A DNA stretch of 13,053 nucleotides, taken from assembly GCA_024278345.1 (NCBI GenBank), contig JAJRTK010000346.1, positions 1 to 13,053 on the forward strand. The letters run 5' to 3'. A model generated the notes under the pieces. It worked only from the letters and a program-made list of their open reading frames with translations. It ran no database searches and was not told where the DNA came from. A program made the translations under genes and the position numbers. Shown here piece by piece: positions 7,390-13,053 of this stretch; the stretch's first letter is position 1, and each line of letters opens with the position of its first letter. This DNA is from a bacterium. Its GTDB lineage: Bacteria; CSSED10-310; JAJRTK01.

Positions 7390-8304
7390 TCACCGTCTCT
7401 TGGCCAAGAGGGTGCCATAGTCGTCCGGATCGAGGAGAATCTTGATGATCTCGCCTCTCTTGCCCAGGGGCTTGAAAAGCTTGCCGCCGATGGAAAGGCG
7501 CACGGCGCCAGCATTTCCCGTCCACAGGTTGGTAGGCTCATCAAGCAGGAGCTCCGTCGTCTCGTTCTTTTCAAGAAGAAGCGTCTTGGACCATCCGCCG
7601 GGTCTGCTCATCCGCAGCCACGCCTCTTCAGTGGCAAGGATTTCGAGGACGGGAGCCGAGTCGGAATCGCCCGCAGGTCCTGGCTTTTCTTGCGAGCCCG
7701 GGGGATCGAGCTCTTGGGCGGCGGCGCTCTCGACGTTGGAAGGAGTCGGTGGTTCGATCCTTTCCCCATGGGGAATGCCTGCCGACCCCTGGGCGGCGGG
7801 ACCTTTTTTTCCTTCTTTTTGCTGTCTGTTTGACGCGATCTTCTCAGTTGTCACAAACGTTTGCGAGGAAGTGGGATCCCGGTTGTAGACATAGTGCCAG
7901 ACAGCCCACGCAATGCCGCCCAGCAGACAGAGGAGGAGCAGGGCCATGAAATAGGGTGTCAGCTTGGGAGGATCGGGGTGTGTTACCGAGAGCACCGAAC
8001 TGTGGGGCGCCGGCAGGGAAATGTCCACGGCCATTTTCGACACGATGTCTTCAACAAGGTTAGCATCAGTCATCCCGATGCCCTTGAGATAGAGGCGCAA
8101 GAAATTTCGAGCGTAAAGTCCGGCGGGCAAAAGATGGAGCTTGCCCGCTTCGATGGCCTCAAGATAAGTTCGGAGGACGCGCGTCTCCGCCGCCAGATCA
8201 TCGAGGTCGAGGCCAGCCTCTAGCCGCTTCTTCTTGAGCTTTTCATGAAGCGGAACCGCGGATTGTGGCCGTGAGTCCAGCCCTTTTGGGCCATCGTTCA
8301 GCAT
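7390..8304 (-). CDS. rodZ: RodZ-like membrane protein: HTH, one membrane span, C-terminal DUF4115 (304 aa)
   Basis: RodZ links the MreB cytoskeleton to the envelope and helps set cell shape. Residues about 18-90 form the Cro/CI-type helix-turn-helix (LHEKLKKKRLEAGLDLDDLA, then YLEAIEAGKLHLLP and ARNFLRLYLKGIG). Residues 118-138 are one transmembrane helix. Residues 140-225 are a Pro/Gly/Gln-rich periplasmic linker. Residues 226-304 form the DUF4115 beta domain (AWLRMSRPGG, TNLWTGNAGAVRLSIGGK, PLGKRGEI). This domain order is diagnostic. The ATG overlaps the stop codon of the upstream aminomutase gene in the 7-base string ATGCTGA and has no clear ribosome site, so translation is probably coupled. 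The first 18 residues are not part of the conserved domain. Role in shape is from family knowledge; mreB is not in the window. Confidence 0.85.
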   Translation of the reverse strand: MLNDGPKGLDSRPQSAVPLHEKLKKKRLEAGLDLDDLAAETRVLRTYLEAIEAGKLHLLPAGLYARNFLRLYLKGIGMTDANLVEDIVSKMAVDISLPAPHSSVLSVTHPDPPKLTPYFMALLLLCLLGGIAWAVWHYVYNRDPTSSQTFVTTEKIASNRQQKEGKKGPAAQGSAGIPHGERIEPPTPSNVESAAAQELDPPGSQEKPGPAGDSDSAPVLEILATEEAWLRMSRPGGWSKTLLLEKNETTELLLDEPTNLWTGNAGAVRLSIGGKLFKPLGKRGEIIKILLDPDDYGTLLAKRR

Positions 8305-9464
8305 CGGCGGCTCGGGTGGTTCAGCGTTCCACTGCTCGTTGCCAAAACTTGGATTCCTGGTGAAAACTCCGACTTGAGCACGTCCGTTACAAGTCCGGGC
8401 CGGCTATGGCAAGCCCGGGAAGATGAGACGTTCCGACGGGAGTTGGGGTAACTGAAAAGCTGACCCAGGTAGTTTCGAAAGGTCGTTTGCGCAGATGTTT
8501 CTTCCACGATGACCGTAGGGGAGAGCTGGACCTTTCCGCCGCCGCCAGGCAGATCAAGGACGAAGGCCGGGATGGCAAGGCCAGAGGTGTGTCCTTGGAG
8601 CTCAGCCATGATCTCCAATCCGCTGGCGAGATCCGTGCGGAAATGGTCCGTTCCCGCCGTGAGATCGCCCTGCATAAGCTGGTAGGGTCGGATTCGGAGG
8701 CGGAGCAGCTCGCGAAAGAGCTCTTGCAGAACTTCCGTCGAGTCGTTGACGTTTCGCAGAAGCACGGTTTGGGCCAGGAGAGGAACTCCGGCGTCCGCCA
8801 GCATGGAGCAGGCCTCCCGCACTCCAGGATCGAGTTCGTCCGGATGGTTGACATGGACCATCAAGTAAAGCGGTTGAAAACGCTTGAGCAGCCCTACAAG
8901 GGCGTCCGTGATACGCTCCGGCATCACCATGGGAATGCGTGTGCCAATCCGGACGATCTCCACCTGGCGAATCTCAGACAGCCGATCCAGAACGGCGGCG
9001 AGTTTTCTATCCGATAGAAGGAGTGGATCTCCTCCCGACAGCAGTACATCCCGTACTTGGGGCATGGACGCGATGGCGTCCAGCGCCGTCTCCAGCCATC
9101 CAGCAGGTGCCGGCATCGGCTGCCCCACCCGGCGCTTGCGCGTGCAGAAACGGCAGTAGGCCGCGCATTGGTTGGTGAGGAGCAAAAGCACGCGGTCGGG
9201 ATATTTTTTGATGAGATTGGGGACGATTTCTAGCTCTCTTTCCGCCAGCGGGTCGGTGAGACCCACGGCATCATCGAGCTCCATGGGCGTGGGCAGATAC
9301 TGCCGGGATACCGGGCCTTTACCGCCTTCGGCCTGGATTCGCGCTTCGACGTGGGGCGGGATGCGCATGGGATAGGCTTCCAGTACTTCGTCCAGTCTTT
9401 CGCAAGAGAGGCCCAAGCGTTGGTGAAGCTGCCCAGAAGTCTGGATGGTGTTCTTGAGGTTCAT
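8298..9464 (-). CDS. kamA: Lysine 2,3-aminomutase-family radical SAM enzyme (KamA/EpmB type, 388 aa)
   Basis: A PLP- and [4Fe-4S]-dependent enzyme moving an amino group from C2 to C3 of lysine. With the start at 9464, the radical-SAM cysteines are Cys100, Cys104 and Cys107 (CAAYCRFC); SGGDP is the SAM-contacting motif. The PLP lysine is Lys311 in PGGGGK. Asp267 (GDLTAGTDHF) and Asp304 (LDLPGGGGK) match the two lysine-binding aspartates of classical aminomutase. E. coli EpmB lacks the PGGGGK form, so this is closer to KamA, though an EF-P-modifying role is possible; no acetyltransferase (ablB) or epmA is adjacent. The usual Trp-rich N-terminus is missing. An alternative ATG at 9578 adds 38 residues without family similarity, partly encoded by a dispersed repeat, so I prefer 9464; neither start has a good ribosome site. 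About 45 non-conserved residues extend the C-terminus. Confidence 0.85.
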   Translation of the reverse strand: MNLKNTIQTSGQLHQRLGLSCERLDEVLEAYPMRIPPHVEARIQAEGGKGPVSRQYLPTPMELDDAVGLTDPLAERELEIVPNLIKKYPDRVLLLLTNQCAAYCRFCTRKRRVGQPMPAPAGWLETALDAIASMPQVRDVLLSGGDPLLLSDRKLAAVLDRLSEIRQVEIVRIGTRIPMVMPERITDALVGLLKRFQPLYLMVHVNHPDELDPGVREACSMLADAGVPLLAQTVLLRNVNDSTEVLQELFRELLRLRIRPYQLMQGDLTAGTDHFRTDLASGLEIMAELQGHTSGLAIPAFVLDLPGGGGKVQLSPTVIVEETSAQTTFRNYLGQLFSYPNSRRNVSSSRACHSRPGLVTDVLKSEFSPGIQVLATSSGTLNHPSRRC

Positions 9465-9479
9465 GCCATGAGCAAGGGG

Positions 9480-9519
9480 GTTGTGTTCCGCTCCCGTCAG
9501 CGTCCGTCCGGCCGCCGCC
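9480..9519 (-). repeat. 40-bp element shared with 12261-12300, just upstream of the aminomutase gene
   Basis: Matches 12261-12300 at 36 of 40 positions in the same orientation, including an exact 19-base core (plus strand GTTGTGTTCCGCTCCCGTC). It ends 16 bp before the preferred aminomutase start. Minus-strand reading gives GACGGGAGCGGAACACAAC. Either a dispersed repeat or a shared control site; see findings. Confidence 0.75.
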
Positions 9520-9590
9520 GGGAGCCGTTTCACCGCCTTCGGTTTCCGTGCCCCGGGGAAGCGCGGCACGACCCGCATGTCGGTGGAGAA

Positions 9591-10343
9591 TTAGACTCTG
9601 GGGTAGAAAGCCAAGAGCACGTAGCCAAACCGGATCTGATCGCCACTCTGGATTGGCTCGGGCCGGCCTGGCACGAGCCGGTTCTCGTTGATGAAAGTAC
9701 CGCCTCCCACACCAACTTCTTCCGTGACGTAGAAACACCCGTCCCGGTAGTCGAGCCAGGCGTGTTGCCGCGACACGGAGTTCAAGATATCTTCGTCCGT
9801 GAGATCGATGTCAGGACTGATTCCCGTGGCGGCGTCACGCCGGCCCACCAGCACCTGCTCGGAGTTGATGGGGAAGAGGTTGCCCCGTTCCACCGACTTG
9901 AGATTGCCCAGGAGGCTGTCGGCGCCCTTAGTCTTGGGAATATGGGGACTGGCCGTTTCCAGATGAATCTCGCCGGAACGGTACTGCTCTTCCAACAGGC
10001 GATGCATGTGGCGCAACCGCTGGGAGTACTTCCGCATGATGCGGATGGCGATTTCCGTGTTCCGCTTGAGCATCTCGTCGAAATCCGCCGGCGAGATCTG
10101 CAAAATTTCCACATCTTCAGCAATCTCCGCCGAAGCGGTTCGCGGCTGCCGTTCCAGGAGCGCCATTTCGCCGAAAAAATCACCCTTTTCCAGCGTAGCC
10201 AGATCGATGCGGTTGCCCTCCACCGTCCGGTAGATAGCCACCTTGCCAGAGATGATGACGTACATGATTTCGCCGTGATCACCTTCGGCAAAGATGAGCT
10301 CCCCCGCCGGGCATTTGAGGATCTTGTCTTCTATCCTGGTCAT
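9591..10343 (-). CDS. Cyclic-nucleotide-binding domain fused to FHA domain (250 aa)
   Basis: A two-domain signalling protein with no DNA-binding helix-turn-helix or enzyme domain. Residues 1-115 form a Crp-type cNMP-binding fold: GELIFAEGDHGEIMYVIISG, then the phosphate-binding cassette FFGEMALLERQPRTASAE (56-73) with the conserved Glu59 and Arg68. A helical linker (about 95-155) follows. Residues 155-250 form an FHA domain with GR (167-168), SRQH (191-194) and Asn219 in GGTFINEN, the residues that normally hold phosphothreonine. It could couple a nucleotide signal to a phosphorylated partner; no kinase is nearby. The ATG at 10343 has GGGAGGG seven bases upstream and begins right at the cNMP fold. 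Upstream in-frame codons exist, but the extra 67 residues have no domain. It is separated by gaps from both neighbours, so it may be its own transcription unit. Confidence 0.85.
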   Translation of the reverse strand: MTRIEDKILKCPAGELIFAEGDHGEIMYVIISGKVAIYRTVEGNRIDLATLEKGDFFGEMALLERQPRTASAEIAEDVEILQISPADFDEMLKRNTEIAIRIMRKYSQRLRHMHRLLEEQYRSGEIHLETASPHIPKTKGADSLLGNLKSVERGNLFPINSEQVLVGRRDAATGISPDIDLTDEDILNSVSRQHAWLDYRDGCFYVTEEVGVGGGTFINENRLVPGRPEPIQSGDQIRFGYVLLAFYPRV

Positions 10344-10350
10344 GGATTTA

Positions 10351-10357
10351 CCCTCCC
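10351..10357 (-). promoter_or_regulatory. Ribosome binding site for the cNMP/FHA gene
   Basis: Minus-strand GGGAGGG seven bases before the ATG at 10343. It supports this start over the 67-residue-longer form beginning at 10544. Confidence 0.7.
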
Positions 10358-10463
10358 ACAACGGAGCAACCGGGATTTTTCTTGCGGAATCGCCGCGGGC
10401 AGCCAAAAACGCCCCCCCGGACGAGGAAGGAGGAACAACGCCCGGTCCCGCCCATCGCCGAAG

Positions 10464-10504
10464 GTGCCCAAACGACAAGGGCACGGGCCATGATGAATTG
10501 GCCC
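10464..10504. other. Two back-to-back stem-loops in the 237-bp spacer before the cNMP/FHA gene
   Basis: GTGCCC (10464-10469) pairs with GGGCAC (10479-10484) over a 9-base loop. Directly adjoining it, GGGCCA (10485-10490) pairs with TGGCCC (10499-10504) over an 8-base loop. Both stems are perfect. They lie about 120-160 bases before the start codon on the minus strand and 77 bases past the preceding stop codon. With no T-tract they may be a leader structure, a processing site or a weak terminator. Confidence 0.45.
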
Positions 10505-10580
10505 CGCGGCAGAGCAGACGTGAGATGTTCAGGACCAAGGCCACCTATACCCGAGCCGCGGAGGAAAGGCAACCTTCACT

Positions 10581-12170
10581 TTATTCCTCAAAGCCGGCAC
10601 GAGTCAGCTTCCCGTTGGCGATGGCCGCATCCACATCCGCCTTGAGAGGACAGTCCCCAAGGAAATCGCAGTTGGGACAAAACTTGTTGAGCTTGGGAAG
10701 AAACTCCTCGTCGCTACGGATCTGGCCCACGAGCTCCAGTACTTGGCTCTCGACCTCTTCCAGTTGTTCGTCCGTGCGGCGAGTCTTGAGCGCCTGGCCA
10801 TGAGCAAGCATGTAGATGCCCAGATCCACGTTCTGCCCGTACTGTTGTTTGCAAGCCCAGGCATAAATCCCCAGTTGGAAATCGCCATCCACCTCCTCTT
10901 GGGTCCGCCTGTTGGATTCAGTCTTGTAGTCCCAAACCGTCAGCTTGCCGGTCTCGTCGCGATCGACGCGGTCGATGAAACCATTGAGAATCGCCTGTTG
11001 CCCCACCGGGTATTCGAAGAACTCCTCGATGCCATGAGCCACGATGCGACCCGTGGGCGCCACGAATGACCCGTGGTACTGCCGGAGCATTTCAAGACCC
11101 TTCTCCTGATACCGAGCTTTCTCGCCTTCGCTTCGATATCCTTCCTGGTATTTGAAGAACTCTTCTTGGTAAATGCTCAAAAGGCCTTCGAGGGTCTCTT
11201 CACCCTGGTAGCCGGGAGCATGGAAGCTCTCTAACGTACCGTGGATCGCGTTCCCAAGATCGAAGTAGGGCTTCGGCTCTCCACGGACCCGCTCCACGTA
11301 CACCTTGTGGTAGGCCCGAGGGCAGCGCTGGTAGGAAGAGAGCATACTGTAACTTGTCCGGAGACGCTGGGAATACTCCTCCGGGCTTTCCCCAGCAAGC
11401 TCTCGCGGAGTCTTCGGCCAGGCCGAACAGTTTTCCAGCCAGTCGCAGAAACGGCAGCCGGGGCCGCGGTGGCTTGGGAATTCGTCGGACTCCGCGGCAC
11501 TCTTCAACCGATCCAGGGTCTCTTCAACCCGCTGAAAATCCCTATCACCAAAGGTGAGGCTGATTCTCTGCTGGTTTTGAAGATACCAAAAGGTGAGCCG
11601 CAAAGGCTCCCCAAGCCTCGCAAGCTTCCGGTCACCTGCCGCGGCAAAAAAAGTCATGGCCGCGGCAATATCTCGCTTCAGAAAAAAATCCGTCGCCGGC
11701 GGCCGGCCACTCTTGAAGTCGATGAGCTCCAGGCCGCCGCCAGGAAGCTCGTCAATCCGATCGACAACCGCATTGATCCAGACTCCCGAAATCGCCGTAC
11801 CGCAGAAGGTCTTGGCCGCTGCCACACGGGCCGAGGAAGCCGCTTGCACCGCCCTGTATCGCCGGAGCTGAACCATTGCACGATCCAGCGCCTCCCGGGA
11901 CTCCTCCACCGAAGAAAAAAGATCCTCTTTCCAGATCTGCCGCAACAACTCTTCCAGCCGCTCTGGCGGCGGGCCGCACTTTTGGAGCTTCTCCTTGTGG
12001 TAACCATCGAGCGCCGTATGGAGAAACCGGTCGATGGCGAGCGCGGGCGAACCGGATCCAAACCCACTAACCCCGCCGCCTCGCGCAGCGCCCGTTACCT
12101 GAAGATGATACCTCAAGGGGCACTTGACGAAGTTTCGCACCTTTGAAGGGCTTGTTTTCAGAGAACTCAT
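10581..12170 (-). CDS. Protein with two tandem PD-(D/E)XK (RecB/Cas4-type) nuclease domains (529 aa)
   Basis: Two consecutive RecB-type nuclease domains without a helicase. Second half (about residues 270-529), complete: Cys283 (YQRCPRAYH), motif I His310 (GNAIHGTLE), motif II Asp400 (FIDRVD), motif III Asp414/Lys416 (DYK), Gln432/Tyr436 (QLGIY), and Cys498, Cys501, Cys507 (CPNCDFLGDC). First half: Cys17 (KCPLRYHL), His51, Asp137 (VVDRID), Asp151/Lys153 (DFK) and Cys239, Cys242, Cys248 (CRFCDWLENC), but the Gln-x3-Tyr motif has become Ala with Phe. The cysteine sets match the 4Fe-4S 'iron staple' of Cas4 and AddB. Such nucleases process DNA ends in repair or CRISPR adaptation; no CRISPR or AddA partner is here. 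The ATG at 12170 has AAGGA ten bases upstream and precedes LKTSPSKVRNF, where the fold begins; a GTG at 12203 would add 11 residues. Activity of the first half is uncertain. Confidence 0.88.
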   Translation of the reverse strand: MSSLKTSPSKVRNFVKCPLRYHLQVTGAARGGGVSGFGSGSPALAIDRFLHTALDGYHKEKLQKCGPPPERLEELLRQIWKEDLFSSVEESREALDRAMVQLRRYRAVQAASSARVAAAKTFCGTAISGVWINAVVDRIDELPGGGLELIDFKSGRPPATDFFLKRDIAAAMTFFAAAGDRKLARLGEPLRLTFWYLQNQQRISLTFGDRDFQRVEETLDRLKSAAESDEFPSHRGPGCRFCDWLENCSAWPKTPRELAGESPEEYSQRLRTSYSMLSSYQRCPRAYHKVYVERVRGEPKPYFDLGNAIHGTLESFHAPGYQGEETLEGLLSIYQEEFFKYQEGYRSEGEKARYQEKGLEMLRQYHGSFVAPTGRIVAHGIEEFFEYPVGQQAILNGFIDRVDRDETGKLTVWDYKTESNRRTQEEVDGDFQLGIYAWACKQQYGQNVDLGIYMLAHGQALKTRRTDEQLEEVESQVLELVGQIRSDEEFLPKLNKFCPNCDFLGDCPLKADVDAAIANGKLTRAGFEE

Positions 12171-12180
12171 GGCGCTGGCG

Positions 12181-12188
12181 TCCTTCCC
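12181..12188 (-). promoter_or_regulatory. Ribosome binding site for the double-nuclease gene
   Basis: Minus-strand GGGAAGGA ends ten bases before the ATG at 12170. The alternative GTG at 12203 has no such sequence before it. Confidence 0.6.
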
Positions 12189-12260
12189 GTAATTGGAGCC
12201 CACCAGAGGGATCGGTCCATCTGATCCCGGCAGGGCGTTATGTCAGCAATCTTTTCTTGA

Positions 12261-12300
12261 GTTGTGTTCCGCTCCCGTCGCCGTCCATCCGGCCGACGCC
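12261..12300 (-). repeat. 40-bp element shared with 9480-9519, upstream of the double-nuclease gene
   Basis: Second copy of the element described at 9480-9519 (36 of 40 identical). Here it is 90 bp upstream of the start codon of the nuclease gene, in the same orientation relative to the gene as the other copy. Confidence 0.75.
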
Positions 12301-12690
12301 ACTCGCCTTTTTATCGCACCAAAATCCGCTCGCTGCCCTGGTGCCGCATACCTCGGTCACCGAAAACCGAAGCATCGTCTCTCCGTGCCAGCCCGGCGGC
12401 CATCGATTTCCGGTCTCCAGGACCCGGTTCGGCGATTCTTTGCCGCGAGCTTATGCCAAGGAGGGGGGCAGGCACAAGGGGGGAGTGGCTTTCGCGAAAG
12501 GATCTGCTCCGAAGAGCCTGGCCAAGCTGGCGTTGGAAGAGACCGGGGCACCGGTCATCGGTGGTCGGCGGAGCCTACTATTCCTCCGGCTGGCACCGGC
12601 CACCCGCCAAAACTAAAGAGGCGTGAGGAACTCGGTGCTTTTCATTGCAACGGGTCCTTGCTAGATCCCTGGCGAGGGTCTGATGCCGAG
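12301..12690. other. Gene-free stretch with no recognisable feature
   Basis: Several overlapping open frames occur here on both strands, but none has a family signature, a convincing ribosome site or a natural protein composition. AAGGAGG at 12459-12465 is not followed by a plausible gene. I see no RNA gene. Confidence 0.45.
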
Positions 12691-12702
12691 CGTAAGCGAG
12701 AC

Positions 12703-12818
12703 GCGGCCCAAAGGGCCGCAGCGCTCCCAGCGGAGGTGCCGGAACCGGAGCGTAGCGGAGATAATCGCCGCAGGCGATAGCCGGAGCCTCCGCCGGGTTC
12801 CAGGGCCGCAGGCCCTGG
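12703..12818. repeat. Array of five short perfect hairpins, all with three-base loops
   Basis: In order: GCGGCCC-AAA-GGGCCGC (12703-12719), CGCT-CCC-AGCG (12722-12732), ATCGCC-GCA-GGCGAT (12764-12778), CGGA-GCC-TCCG (12782-12792) and CCAGGGCC-GCA-GGCCCTGG (12800-12818). Stem sequences differ but the loop size is constant, and two loops are GCA. The same design occurs at 1450-1490. The array does not encode a credible protein. It looks like a palindromic intergenic repeat cluster of unknown family. Confidence 0.75.
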
Positions 12819-12840
12819 GCTGTGCCAAAGATTCCGCGGG

Positions 12841-12859
12841 GTGGCCGAGACGATGACCA
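12841..12859. repeat. Copy of a motif also found at 1680-1698
   Basis: GTGGCCGAGACGATGACCA here and GTGGCCAAAACGATGACCA at 1680-1698 differ at two of 19 positions. Both copies border hairpin clusters. After this copy the sequence becomes visibly less GC-rich up to the window end, with no convincing gene. Confidence 0.6.
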
Positions 12860-13053
12860 AGGCCTCCTTAGACCCACTGGGAATCAGCCCTCATCCATTG
12901 AAATCACTAGATTCTCAGGTTATGGGTCACAGGATGAATGAGTCTCAGTACATCGCAATCAGCATGTCAAGGATTGATGAATATCGATTTCAAGGTGCTT
13001 GGCGGGCCGTCATTAATGGATGCTGAACCTGGAATCGTCGATTTGAAGGGAGA

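Noticed and set aside
10344-10544. Longer cNMP/FHA protein starting at 10544
   Set aside because: The extra 67 residues lack any domain and cross the stem-loop region, while GGGAGGG precedes the ATG at 10343.
12171-12203. Longer double-nuclease start at GTG 12203
   Set aside because: The GTG has no ribosome site, whereas ATG 12170 has AAGGA ten bases upstream and directly precedes the conserved fold.
12578-12877. 99-codon minus-strand frame
   Set aside because: It is made largely of translated palindromes (12703-12818) and has no ribosome site or family similarity.
12841-13026. 61-codon plus-strand frame with GTG start (internal ATG at 12922)
   Set aside because: The start lies in the shared 19-mer repeat, there is no convincing ribosome site, and the product matches nothing I know.

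Overview
This is a GC-rich bacterial chromosomal window. A RodZ-type cell-shape protein, an ECF sigma/anti-sigma pair and a predicted exported protein suggest a Gram-negative-like bacterium. The lineage cannot be fixed from the sequence. The gene mix (DruA-type transposase, radical-SAM aminomutase, LamG-like secreted protein) would fit Verrucomicrobiota, Planctomycetota or Acidobacteriota, but that is a guess.

Layout. Positions 1-1241 (minus) hold the N-terminal part of a decayed transposase that fuses a DruA-like (DUF4338) domain to a Tn5/IS4-type transposase; two in-frame stops interrupt it. Positions 1242-1753 carry no gene but are full of palindromes: a 23-bp tandem repeat, perfect hairpins with three-base loops, and diverged repeat copies 100 bp apart. 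A small three-helix membrane protein (1754-2194, minus) follows, with a recognisable sigma-70-type promoter. Divergent from it is a tightly packed plus-strand operon (2337-6232): ECF sigma factor, zinc-binding membrane anti-sigma factor (ATGA overlap), a multi-span membrane protein, and a 723-residue exported protein with a coiled coil and two LamG/DUF1080-like lectin-type folds. It looks like a self-contained envelope-signalling and surface-protein module.

The right half is all on the minus strand and converges on that operon. Reading leftwards from 12170: a protein with two tandem PD-(D/E)XK nuclease domains, each with its own four-cysteine iron-sulfur signature; a structured 237-bp spacer; a cNMP-binding/FHA signalling protein; a lysine 2,3-aminomutase-family radical SAM enzyme; a RodZ-like protein overlapping it by 7 bp; and the ribosome-assembly GTPase RsgA.

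From 12171 to the window end (about 880 bp) there is no convincing gene. This stretch holds a repeat shared with the region just upstream of the aminomutase, a run of hairpins with three-base loops, a motif shared with the left intergenic region, and a less GC-rich end.

The points most worth a second look are the double nuclease with a degraded first active site, the sigma/anti-sigma/LamG operon, the two hairpin arrays that share design rather than sequence, and the near-identical 40-bp element upstream of two genes.
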